Of a stretch of DNA of 14,609 bases, positions 6,548 through 13,481 are shown piece after piece (position 1 is the first letter of the stretch; the number at the start of each line of letters is the position of its first letter). Source of the stretch: Bordetella parapertussis. Lineage in GTDB: Bacteria > Pseudomonadota > Gammaproteobacteria > Burkholderiales > Burkholderiaceae. The notes under the pieces are model-generated. The model had not been told where the DNA came from, made no database searches, and saw only the letters and a program-made list of their open reading frames with translations. Where the stretch lies: NCBI GenBank assembly GCA_945901665.1, contig CAMDLJ010000028.1:1-14609 (forward strand), given 5' to 3'. A program made the translations under genes and the position numbers.

Positions 6548-8262
6548 TCTTGGGCGGCTTCAATGACGAACCGAACCCGGGTTTGGCCTTGCCAGGCATC
6601 GGTCTCGACACGGTAAGCCAAGGTGGCGCGCGCGGCCAGGGGTTGGACACGGCCAAACCAAATCGCATCGACCATGTCACCTTGGTGGCGCAAGCGCAGG
6701 GACAAATGCTTTTCAGCCACCAAGCGCTGGCTCACCACCTCCAACTCTTCACAAAACGTGGGGGCGGCAAAGCCCTGGCCCCAGACCTCGCTGTTGAGTT
6801 GCTCGACCAACTCCACGCGCCGGTACTCGGGCAGCAAAGGGCCATCGGTGTCCAAGCGACGCTGGAGGGTGGCCTCGTCCAGCCACTCTTGGGCAACTTG
6901 TTGCAGGGCCGACTCAAACACATCGATGTGATCGGCGTGGATGGTGCAGCCAGCGGCCATGGCGTGGCCCCCAAAGCGCAACAACACGCCGGGGTGGCGC
7001 TTGGAGATCAAGTCCAGCGCGTCGCGCAAATGAAACCCCGGCAAAGAGCGCCCCGAGCCTTTGAGCTCATCGCCCTTGCCATCGGCTTGGCTGGCGGCAA
7101 ACACAAAGGTGGGTCGGTGCCATTGGTCCTTGATGCGGGCTGCGACGATGCCCACCACGCCCTCGTGGAAGTCGGGGTCAAACAAGCACAAGGCGCTGGG
7201 CGGTTCGTCAAAGCCGTCCAGCATGGATTGGGCCAGCAACAAGGCTTGTTCGCGCATACCGCCTTCGATGTCGCGGCGCTCGCGGTTGATCTGGTCCAGC
7301 GCTTGGGCACATTGGGTGGCGTGCGCCAAGTCATCGGTTTGCAAGCATTCAATCCCCAGGCGCATATCGGCCAAGCGACCGGCAGCATTGATGCGCGGGC
7401 CCAAGGCAAAGCCAAAATCTTGCGCGCTGGCCCGCTCGGGGTGGCGCCCTGCGGCGACAAACAAGGCGGCCATGCCGGCGGGCATTTGCCCTTTGCGGAT
7501 GCGCTTCAAGCCTTGGGTGACCAGGCGCCGGTTGTTCGCGTCCAGGCGCACCACATCGGCCACCGTGCCCAGGGCCACCAGCGGCAACAAGCTGTCCAAG
7601 CGCGGTTGCGCGGGTTGTCCGGGCGCGTCCCACATGCCACGGCGGCGCTGTTCGGCGCGCAAGGCCAGCAACACATAAAACATCACGCCCACACCCGCCA
7701 TGTTTTTGCTGGGAAAGGTACAACCGGGTTGATTGGGGTTGACGATCACATCAGCATCGGGCAAATCGGAGCCAGGCAAATGGTGGTCGGTGACCAACAC
7801 CTGCAAGCCCAGCTCACGCGCCCGCGCCACCCCTTGCACACTGGCAATGCCGTTGTCCACGGTGATCAACACATCTGCGCCCTGGGCTTTGACGCGCTCG
7901 GAAATAGGGGGCGTCAGGCCGTAGCCGTCGACCACCCGATCGGGCACCACAAAGTCCACCCGCTGCGCGCCCAGCAGGCGCAAACCGCGCAAGGCCACGG
8001 CGCAGGCGGTAGCGCCATCGCAGTCGTAATCGGCCACGATGCACAGGGCCGCTTGGCGCGCAATGGCGTCGGCCAACAACACGGCCGCCTCTTGAACGCC
8101 CATGAGGTTTTGCAGCGGCAACAAGTGCGCCAGGTCGGGGTCGAGGTCTTGCGGCCCATGCACGCCACGGGCCGCGAACAAGCGCGCCAACAAGGGGTGC
8201 ACGCCGGCTTGTTCCAACGCCCATAAGCTGCGGGGGGGGATATCGCGTTGTGTGAATTTCAT
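6544..8262 (-). CDS. recJ: Single-stranded-DNA-specific 5'-3' exonuclease RecJ
   Basis: This 572-residue protein is RecJ, which degrades single-stranded DNA 5' to 3' in recombinational repair, mismatch repair and fork processing in the cytoplasm. The DHH domain has DYDCDG (78-83), TVDNG (134-138), TDHH (158-161) and GTVADVV (232-238), which together give the Mn/Mg ligands. RINAAGR lies at 290-296. The DHHA1 domain has SGRSLPGFHLRDAL (403-416) and GGHAMAAG (431-438), followed by a C-terminal OB-like domain. The length is typical. The frame stays open upstream to 8322, but ATG at 8262 fits the family N-terminus and overlaps the stop of the RpfE-like gene as ATGA. There is no ribosome binding site, which fits coupled translation. 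The spermidine-synthase-like gene follows with a second ATGA overlap. Confidence 0.97.
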   Translation of the reverse strand: MKFTQRDIPPRSLWALEQAGVHPLLARLFAARGVHGPQDLDPDLAHLLPLQNLMGVQEAAVLLADAIARQAALCIVADYDCDGATACAVALRGLRLLGAQRVDFVVPDRVVDGYGLTPPISERVKAQGADVLITVDNGIASVQGVARARELGLQVLVTDHHLPGSDLPDADVIVNPNQPGCTFPSKNMAGVGVMFYVLLALRAEQRRRGMWDAPGQPAQPRLDSLLPLVALGTVADVVRLDANNRRLVTQGLKRIRKGQMPAGMAALFVAAGRHPERASAQDFGFALGPRINAAGRLADMRLGIECLQTDDLAHATQCAQALDQINRERRDIEGGMREQALLLAQSMLDGFDEPPSALCLFDPDFHEGVVGIVAARIKDQWHRPTFVFAASQADGKGDELKGSGRSLPGFHLRDALDLISKRHPGVLLRFGGHAMAAGCTIHADHIDVFESALQQVAQEWLDEATLQRRLDTDGPLLPEYRRVELVEQLNSEVWGQGFAAPTFCEELEVVSQRLVAEKHLSLRLRHQGDMVDAIWFGRVQPLAARATLAYRVETDAWQGQTRVRFVIEAAQE

Positions 8263-9290
8263 CGGTCCAACAAGGCCTGTTGCAAAGTGGGGGCACGCCA
8301 AGCGCGCCACCAGGGCGGCCAAACAGAGGCCTCAGATTGGACCACGCAGGCATGGCGAATGCCACACAACACCAGTTCAGCCTGGGGCATGGCCGCCAAG
8401 GGCGCGATCAATTGATGGTCTACCTCGTGCCACGCCTCCAACCAGGCGTCCACATGGCGCACCTGTGCGGCTTGGTGCAAGCGCTGGACCGCTGGGGAAT
8501 GCCAAGCCGGGGCTGGCGCACCCCCCACCAAAGGGGGCGACATGGCGGCGGTCTCGGCCAACACCAGGGCGGCAGGGGCCGGTTGGCCATCACTGACATG
8601 GGCTGCGGCCAATTCCCCAGTGCCACTGATCCAAAAAGAGTTGATGGCTGGGTTGCGTGTTTCGTTGCAGGCATGGGTGTAAAAAAGCATTTGCATTTCG
8701 TTTTGCAAGCGGCGCAAATGTTGGCCCGCCGGCGTGGGCGGGTTCAGCCCAGCGCCCACCCACCAATCCTCGACCGCTTGACCCACCACGCGGTCCACGC
8801 TGGCGGTGGGCAGGCCACGAAACAATTCTGAGGCCGCCAACCACTGGCCAGGGACAAATGGGTGCAAGGTGATGCCGTCTTGCGCGCAATAGGTTTGCAT
8901 GGCCAGGCGCAGGCTGTCGCTTTCAGCGGCGGTGACGCCCAAACGCGCTGGCGAATCCAAACTGATCTGGCCTTGGGCCACATGCCAGTGACACAAAGTG
9001 AACACTGCCCAGGCCTGTTCACCCTGGGTGTCCAAGCCGAGCGCTTGGGCATGCCAGGCGGCCCAGGGCAGCAAACCGTCCGTGGGCGCCCACCCCCAGG
9101 CCTGAGCCTGGGCCGATTCATGCACCGTGCTCAAGCGCTGGACTGGGTGCTCCGCGCTGCGCTGCAAACGTGAGCGTGCCAACAATCGCGTCAAATGGGG
9201 CAAGCGCAAACCACCCAAGGCCTGGACAAAAGCGCTGTCCTGCGGGTCCACCAGGGCAGAGGGAATCACAAGGGCATGGGTCGTTGGCAC
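8259..9290 (-). CDS. RpfE-like conserved protein upstream of recJ
   Basis: This protein, about 343 residues long, resembles a conserved proteobacterial family that lies next to recJ and is called RpfE-type in Xanthomonas and relatives. Its members are sometimes annotated as phosphoglycerate mutase, for which I see no clear catalytic motif here. Visible conserved-looking stretches are LLPWAAWHAQALGL, FTLCHWHVAQGQISL, LRRLQNEMQMLFYTHACN and NSFWISGTGEL. The C-terminal third is rich in Trp and His. It has no signal peptide or membrane segment, so it is probably cytoplasmic. Its function is unknown. The start is uncertain. GTG at 9290 gives MPTTHALVIPSAL and leaves a hexamer CACAAT 7 bases upstream. 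GTG at 9323 would add 11 residues and overlap the divergent lolC region. The stop overlaps the recJ start as ATGA, so the two are probably coupled. The family name rests on recall of motifs and context, not on a search. Confidence 0.75.
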   Translation of the reverse strand: MPTTHALVIPSALVDPQDSAFVQALGGLRLPHLTRLLARSRLQRSAEHPVQRLSTVHESAQAQAWGWAPTDGLLPWAAWHAQALGLDTQGEQAWAVFTLCHWHVAQGQISLDSPARLGVTAAESDSLRLAMQTYCAQDGITLHPFVPGQWLAASELFRGLPTASVDRVVGQAVEDWWVGAGLNPPTPAGQHLRRLQNEMQMLFYTHACNETRNPAINSFWISGTGELAAAHVSDGQPAPAALVLAETAAMSPPLVGGAPAPAWHSPAVQRLHQAAQVRHVDAWLEAWHEVDHQLIAPLAAMPQAELVLCGIRHACVVQSEASVWPPWWRAWRAPTLQQALLDR

Positions 9291-9295
9291 AGGGC

Positions 9296-9319
9296 GGATT
9301 GTGCAAGATGACACAATCC
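9296..9319. promoter_or_regulatory. Divergent inverted repeat between RpfE-like gene and lolC
   Basis: GGATTGTG at 9296-9303 and CACAATCC at 9312-9319 form a perfect 8-bp inverted repeat with an 8-bp spacer, in the only gap between the two divergent units. Each arm places a hexamer CACAAT ahead of a start codon: 8 bases before ATG 9326 on the plus strand, and 7 bases before GTG 9290 on the minus strand. It could be a pair of divergent -10 elements for leaderless transcripts, an operator, or both. The hexamer matches TATAAT at 4 of 6 positions and I see no good -35. Confidence 0.4.
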
Positions 9320-9325
9320 ACACCC

Positions 9326-10597
9326 ATGTCGCGCCCCAACCCCTCTTTCATTCCTTATGAGTTGGTGCTGGGCTGGCGCTACACCCGTGCGGGGCGTGCC
9401 ACCCGGCGCAATGGGTTTATTTCATTCATCTCCGGGGTGTCAATGCTGGGCATCTCGCTGGGGGTGGCCGCGCTGATCATCGTGTTGAGTGTGATGAATG
9501 GCTTTCAAAAAGAGGTGCGCGACCGCATGCTGGGGGTGGTGTCGCACATCGAGGTGTATGCCCCCGATGGTGGCGCCCTGCCCGATGCGGCGGCCACGCT
9601 GGCGCAGGCCTTGAAGCACCCCGATGTGTTGGCTGGCGCGCCGTTTGTGGCGGCCCAAGCCTTGATCGCCCGTGGCGAGGACATGAAAGGTGCGGTGGTG
9701 CGGGGCATCGACCCCGCTTTGGACGGCGCAGTCACCGATTTGAGCCTGCAACTCAGCCCCGCGGTGCGCGAGCAGCTGCAAGCGGGCCGCTTTGGGGTGG
9801 TGCTGGGCAGCGAGTTGGCGCGCAGCCTGGGGGTGCGGGTGGGCGAGCAGGTGACGGTGATCGCGCCGGGCGGTCAAATCACCCCTGCAGGGGTGTTGCC
9901 GCGCTTGAAACAAATGCAAGTGGTGGGCGTGTTTGACTCCGGCCACTATGAATACGACGCCAACATGGCCTTGCTGCACTTGGCTGATGCGCAAACCTTG
10001 TTTCGGCTGGAAGGGCCCAGCGGTGTGCGCTTGAAGCTGCGCGATTTGCACCGCGCGCGCCAAGTCGCCGATGAGCTCATGCCCATGCTCCCAGGCCTGT
10101 GGGTGCGCGACTGGACACGGCAAAACCGCACCTGGTTTGCCGCGGTGCAGGTGGAAAAACGCATGATGTTCATCATCCTGACCTTGATCGTGGCGGTGGC
10201 CGCGTTCAATTTGGTCAGCACTTTGGTGATGTTGGTCACCGACAAGCGCGCCGACATCGCCATCTTGCGCACCCTGGGCGCCAGTCCGGGCAGCATCATG
10301 TCCATCTTTATGGTGCAAGGCGCACTGGTCGGGGTGGTCGGCACCCTGCTGGGCTTGGGCTTGGGCCTGGGCGTGGCCTTCAACATCGACGTGATCGTGC
10401 CCGCCATTGAAAACGCCCTGGGCGCGAGTTTTTTGCCACGCGACATCTACCTCATCAGCCGCATGCCCAGCGACCCGCAAAGCGCCGACATTTGGCCCAT
10501 TGCCCTGATCTCCCTGGGCCTGTCCTTTGTGGCCACCGTCTACCCCAGTTGGCGCGCCAGCCGCATCCAACCCGCCGAAGCTTTGCGCTATGAATGA
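9326..10597 (+). CDS. lolC: LolC/LolE-family lipoprotein-releasing permease
   Basis: This 423-residue inner membrane protein extracts lipoproteins for transfer to LolA, powered by LolD. It has the MacB-like layout: one membrane segment near 33-56, a periplasmic domain of about 220 residues, then three segments near 281-304, 328-352 and 391-408. The N-terminal [15 protein letters not shown] and the [21 protein letters not shown] stretch are strong family marks, as is the end [10 protein letters not shown]. The segment [13 protein letters not shown] (about 184-196) resembles the LolC hook that grips LolA. Only one permease is present, so it may act as a LolF-like homodimer unless a LolE lies elsewhere. 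ATG at 9326 is preferred, since homologs have only a few residues before PYEL. ATG at 9308 is in frame and would lie inside the inverted repeat. Neither has a ribosome binding site. The stop overlaps lolD by 8 bp. Confidence 0.93.
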   Translation: MSRPNPSFIPYELVLGWRYTRAGRATRRNGFISFISGVSMLGISLGVAALIIVLSVMNGFQKEVRDRMLGVVSHIEVYAPDGGALPDAAATLAQALKHPDVLAGAPFVAAQALIARGEDMKGAVVRGIDPALDGAVTDLSLQLSPAVREQLQAGRFGVVLGSELARSLGVRVGEQVTVIAPGGQITPAGVLPRLKQMQVVGVFDSGHYEYDANMALLHLADAQTLFRLEGPSGVRLKLRDLHRARQVADELMPMLPGLWVRDWTRQNRTWFAAVQVEKRMMFIILTLIVAVAAFNLVSTLVMLVTDKRADIAILRTLGASPGSIMSIFMVQGALVGVVGTLLGLGLGLGVAFNIDVIVPAIENALGASFLPRDIYLISRMPSDPQSADIWPIALISLGLSFVATVYPSWRASRIQPAEALRYE

Positions 10598-11282
10598 GGC
10601 CAAACCCACACCTTCCGTGATCCTGGCCAAGGGCCTGGGCAAGCGCTTTCGCCAAGGCCCCTTGGACGTGACAGTGCTGCGCGAAGTGGATCTGCAAGTG
10701 CAAGCCGGCGACACGCTGGCCATCGTGGGTGCATCGGGTTCGGGCAAAAGCACCTTGTTGCACCTGTTGGGCGGTTTGGACACGCCCAGCCAAGGCGAGG
10801 TTCACTTGATGGGGCAGGCCTTGGCGAACATGGACGCCGCCGCCATCGGTCGGCTGCGCAATGCGCACCTGGGTTTTGTGTATCAGTTTCACCACCTGTT
10901 GCCCGAGTTCAGCGCCCTGGACAACGTGGCCATGCCACTGTGGATCCGGCGCATGGACCGCCACCAAGCCGCTGAACAAGCCCGCGAGTTGTTGGCCCAA
11001 GTGGGCTTGGCCGAGCGCGCCGAGCATCGCCCGGCAGAGTTGTCTGGCGGTGAGCGCCAGCGCGTGGCCCTGGCCCGCGCCATGGTGACCCGCCCAGCCT
11101 GCATCTTGGCCGATGAACCCACCGGCAACCTGGACCAGCACACAGCCGACGGTGTGTTTGATTTGCTGCTCGATTTGGCCCACGCCCATGGCAGCGCCGT
11201 GGTGGTGGTGACCCACGACATGCGCTTGGCGCAACGTTGTGCGCGGCAATTGGCTTTGGTATCGGGTCAGTTGGGGGTTTGA
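10590..11282 (+). CDS. lolD: Lipoprotein-releasing ABC ATPase LolD
   Basis: This 230-residue protein is the ATPase that drives lipoprotein release by the LolC/E permease at the cytoplasmic face of the inner membrane. It shows Walker A GASGSGKS (47-54), the Q-loop in [18 protein letters not shown] (Gln99) that is characteristic of LolD, signature [10 protein letters not shown] (151-160), Walker [12 protein letters not shown] (172-182) and the H-loop His209 in VTHD. The length is typical. The frame is open upstream to 10527, but ATG at 10590 gives a normal LolD N-terminus and overlaps the last 8 bp of the permease gene, so translation is probably coupled. There is no separate ribosome binding site. 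It ends 30 bp before the convergent small gene, with a long hairpin in between. Confidence 0.97.
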   Translation: MNEAKPTPSVILAKGLGKRFRQGPLDVTVLREVDLQVQAGDTLAIVGASGSGKSTLLHLLGGLDTPSQGEVHLMGQALANMDAAAIGRLRNAHLGFVYQFHHLLPEFSALDNVAMPLWIRRMDRHQAAEQARELLAQVGLAERAEHRPAELSGGERQRVALARAMVTRPACILADEPTGNLDQHTADGVFDLLLDLAHAHGSAVVVVTHDMRLAQRCARQLALVSGQLGV

Positions 11283-11292
11283 GGGCAGCTCA

Positions 11293-11325
11293 GGCGTTTC
11301 ACCTGACGGGCGTCAGCGAAACGCC
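11293..11325. terminator. Hairpin at convergent junction of lolD and small exported protein gene
   Basis: The outer arms GGCGTTTC (11293-11300) and GAAACGCC (11318-11325) pair perfectly over 8 bp. Inside, CTGAC (11303-11307) and GTCAG (11312-11316) pair over 5 bp with a GGGC loop. A small internal mismatch separates the two stems. It begins 10 bp after the lolD stop and contains the stop codon of the minus-strand gene (11313-11315). The position suits a bidirectional terminator, but there is no long U tract on either strand, so it could instead protect mRNA 3' ends. Confidence 0.55.
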
Positions 11326-11690
11326 GTGCCAATAAAGGCGCGCGGGGCTTGTTGATCACCCCAATAGAGCTGGACCTGAATCTGGCCAGTGCCGGTCCAC
11401 ATTTGCACATAGCCAATCGAGCGGCCATCGACCGACAACTCCATGCGATCGGCCACCCGTTTGGCGCTGCCGCGCAACACCTGGGTGCTGGCTTGTGGGT
11501 CGTAGAGGCTGCCGGACTTGGACTCGCTGACTTGCATCTCAAACCGGTTGCCGGTTAAAAACACCATCTCAATGGTGGTTTTGCTCTCTTGCGCATGCAG
11601 CAAAAGTTTTTGAATGTCTTGGCCCCACAATGGCCCCGCCAGCAAGGCCACCAGGGCGGCAAAGAGTGGGGCGAAAAAGGTTTTGAACAT
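11313..11690 (-). CDS. Small exported protein of unknown function
   Basis: This 125-residue protein starts with a signal peptide (MFKTFFAPLFAALVALLAG) with a likely cleavage site near PLWG/QDIQ. The mature part of about 100 residues is polar and looks beta-rich, ending with IGYVQMWTGTGQIQVQLYWG and APRAFIGTAFR. I recognise no domain. It is expected in the periplasm, and no lipobox Cys is seen. The frame opens at 11726, but ATG at 11690 is preferred because it puts the signal peptide at the N-terminus. A hexamer TATGAT lies 7 bases upstream of it (11703-11698), as in a leaderless promoter, and there is no ribosome binding site. ATG at 11702 is an alternative. It is the only minus-strand gene between lolD and tatD, so it probably has its own promoter. 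A link to lipoprotein or envelope work is only suggested by position. Confidence 0.7.
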   Translation of the reverse strand: MFKTFFAPLFAALVALLAGPLWGQDIQKLLLHAQESKTTIEMVFLTGNRFEMQVSESKSGSLYDPQASTQVLRGSAKRVADRMELSVDGRSIGYVQMWTGTGQIQVQLYWGDQQAPRAFIGTAFR

Positions 11691-11694
11691 GACA

Positions 11695-11723
11695 CTTATC
11701 ATAAGGTGGAAAAGTTTCAACTT
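11695..11723. promoter_or_regulatory. Two short palindromes in divergent gap before tatD
   Basis: The 59-bp gap between the small exported protein gene and tatD holds CTTAT-C-ATAAG (11695-11705) and AAGTT-TC-AACTT (11712-11723), with centres about 17 bp apart. The first overlaps the TATGAT hexamer read on the minus strand. They could be operator half-sites for divergent promoters. AT-rich promoter DNA gives such short palindromes by chance, so this is tentative. Confidence 0.3.
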
Positions 11724-11749
11724 CATGACCCGCTTTATTTCAGCTTGAT

Positions 11750-12601
11750 ATGCCTCAATGGATCGACACCCACTGCCACTTGGACGCGCCTGAGTTTGAC
11801 GGTGATTTGCCCTCGGTGCGCGCGCGGGCTCGCCAAGCTGGGGTGGGTTTGTGCATGTGGCCCGCCGTGCGGGCCGCCGATTTCAAGCGGGTGCAGGCCC
11901 TGGCCACGGCGCATGGCGACGCCTATGCCCTGGGCATCCACCCTTTGTTCACCCCCAATGCCCAAGAACAAGATTTGCACGCCCTGGAGCAAGCCCTGAC
12001 CGAGGCAAGGGATGACCCGCATTTGGTGGCGGTGGGAGAAATCGGTCTGGACGGATTTGTGCCTGGGTTGGACATGGCGCGCCAACAACATTTTTACCGT
12101 GCACAACTGGCGCTGGCGCAGCGCCACGGTTTGCCGGTTCTGTTGCATGTGCGCCGCTCGGCCGACGCTTTGCTCAGCGGTCTGCGCCAAAGCCCGGTGG
12201 TGGGGGGGCTGGCCCACGCCTTCAATGGCAGCCGACAACAGGCCGATCAATTCATCGCGTTGGGCTTCAAACTGGGCTTTGGTGGCGCACTGACTTTCGA
12301 TCGCGCCCTGCAACTGCGCCGCTTGGCTAGCGAATTGCCCCTGGATGCTTTGGTGTTGGAAACCGACGCCCCCGACATCCCACCGCGCTGGCTGTACCGG
12401 ACCCAGGCCGAGCGCGCCCAAGGGGCGGTGATGGGGCGCAACGAACCCGCCGAGTTGGTGCGCATCGCCCAGTGCCTGGCCGATGTGCGCGGCATGCCAG
12501 TGGCTGATTTGGCCTTGGCGACCACGGCCAACGCCTTGCAAGCCCTGCCCAAATTGAGCCCGCTTTGGTCGCGCTCAACGCAAATACAGGCCCCGGCCTA
12601 A
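11750..12601 (+). CDS. tatD: TatD-family metal-dependent hydrolase (DNase)
   Basis: This 283-residue TIM-barrel hydrolase belongs to the TatD family, whose members act as metal-dependent DNases with roles in DNA repair and breakdown. Metal ligands can be read directly: DTHCHLD (6-12, with His8 and His10), Glu97 in GEIGLD (96-101), His133 in LLHVR, His156 in HAFNGS, and Asp206 in ETDAPD. The length is close to the usual 260 with a short C-terminal extension. E. coli has three members (TatD, YcfH, YjjV). The placement next to lolCD recalls ycfH in E. coli, which lies near a Lol locus, so the ycfH-type may be the closer relative, and the symbol names the family only. ATG at 11750 is the first in frame and sits directly before the conserved motif. 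I see no ribosome binding site. The PHP gene follows after 9 bp. Confidence 0.93.
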   Translation: MPQWIDTHCHLDAPEFDGDLPSVRARARQAGVGLCMWPAVRAADFKRVQALATAHGDAYALGIHPLFTPNAQEQDLHALEQALTEARDDPHLVAVGEIGLDGFVPGLDMARQQHFYRAQLALAQRHGLPVLLHVRRSADALLSGLRQSPVVGGLAHAFNGSRQQADQFIALGFKLGFGGALTFDRALQLRRLASELPLDALVLETDAPDIPPRWLYRTQAERAQGAVMGRNEPAELVRIAQCLADVRGMPVADLALATTANALQALPKLSPLWSRSTQIQAPA

Positions 12602-12604
12602 AAT
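12599..12604 (+). promoter_or_regulatory. Candidate -10 element for a leaderless PHP gene transcript
   Basis: TAAAAT at 12599-12604 matches the sigma-70 -10 consensus at 5 of 6 positions and ends 6 bases before the GTG start of the PHP gene. Its first three bases are the tatD stop codon. With this spacing the transcript would begin at or next to the GTG, which has no ribosome binding site. No good -35 is visible. Confidence 0.4.
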
Positions 12605-12610
12605 CAACCT

Positions 12611-13462
12611 GTGTCCAATCTCAACGCCGACCTGCACTGCCACTCTGTCATGTCAGATGGCACCCTCACGCCCGAGGCCTTGGCGGTGCGCGCCGCGGCC
12701 AATGGGGTCACCCTGTGGTCGCTCACCGACCACGACGAAATCGCCGGCCAAGCCCGGGCCTTGCAAGCGGCTCAGGCTGCGGGCATGCAATACCTCACGG
12801 GGACCGAGATATCGGTCTCGTTTGCCGGTAAAACGGTGCACATTGTTGGCCTGGGCTTTGACGCGCACGACCCGCGCATGGCCCAAGGCCTGCTCAAAAC
12901 CCGTGGTGGGCGCGAACAACGCGCCCAAGAAATGGCCGATCAACTCGCCGCAGTGGGCATCCCAGGCTGCTTTGAAGGGGCCTTGCGCTTTGTGGGCAAC
13001 CCCGAATTGATATCACGCACCCACTTTGCACGCCATTTGGTCGAGTCCGGTGTGTGCAGCGACACCCACGAGGTGTTTCGCAACTACCTCACCGAGGGCA
13101 AGCCAGGCTTTGTGCCACACCGCTGGGCCAGTTTGCGCGAAGCGGTGCAATGGATCACCGAATGCGCCGGGGTGGCGGTGATCGCCCACCCGGCCCGCTA
13201 CAAGTTCACCGCCAACGAGGAATACGCCTTGTTCTCTGAATTCAAAACCCACGGTGGTGTGGGCGTTGAGGTGGTCACCGGCAGCCACACGGCGCATGAG
13301 GCCACGGTGTATGCGCAAGTGGCGCAAGAGTTTGGCTTGGCGGCGTCGCGCGGCAGTGACTTTCACAGCCCGCATGAAAGCCGCATCGATTTGGGCCTGC
13401 TGCCAGAACTGCCCAAAGGTTTGAAACCGGTTTGGGAACTGGTCGAGCACCGCATCCAATGA
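12611..13462 (+). CDS. PHP-domain phosphatase/nuclease, RNase AM (YciV)-like
   Basis: This 283-residue protein is a PHP-domain enzyme of the YciV/RNase AM type, described in other bacteria as a 3',5'-nucleoside bisphosphate phosphatase and 5'-3' exoribonuclease that trims short RNA ends. Metal ligands are visible: DLHCHS (7-12, His9 and His11), TDHDE (39-43), Glu66 in GTEIS, His193 in IAHPARY and GSDFHS (249-253, Asp250 and His252). SRTHFARHLV (135-144) and NYLTEGKPGFVPHRW are also typical. The start is GTG, with no ribosome binding site. It lies 9 bp after tatD and 19 bp before the EamA gene. A YciO-type gene follows further on. In E. coli yciV and yciO are neighbours, which supports the assignment. 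Confidence 0.92.
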   Translation: MSNLNADLHCHSVMSDGTLTPEALAVRAAANGVTLWSLTDHDEIAGQARALQAAQAAGMQYLTGTEISVSFAGKTVHIVGLGFDAHDPRMAQGLLKTRGGREQRAQEMADQLAAVGIPGCFEGALRFVGNPELISRTHFARHLVESGVCSDTHEVFRNYLTEGKPGFVPHRWASLREAVQWITECAGVAVIAHPARYKFTANEEYALFSEFKTHGGVGVEVVTGSHTAHEATVYAQVAQEFGLAASRGSDFHSPHESRIDLGLLPELPKGLKPVWELVEHRIQ

Positions 13463-13481
13463 GGCTTGCGCCTGAGCGCCC

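Noticed and set aside
6550..8226. Plus-strand open frame of 558 codons
   Set aside because: It is the exact complement of recJ. Long antisense frames are expected in GC-rich coding DNA, and its translation has no domain.
10350..10375. Repeated GGGCTTGGG-type units in the permease gene as a DNA repeat
   Set aside because: They encode a Gly-Leu-rich part of a membrane helix (GLGLGLG) and need no other explanation.
9440..10783. Minus-strand open frame of 447 codons
   Set aside because: It is antisense to the Lol permease and lolD, both certain genes, and its translation is low-complexity His/Gln/Ala-rich.
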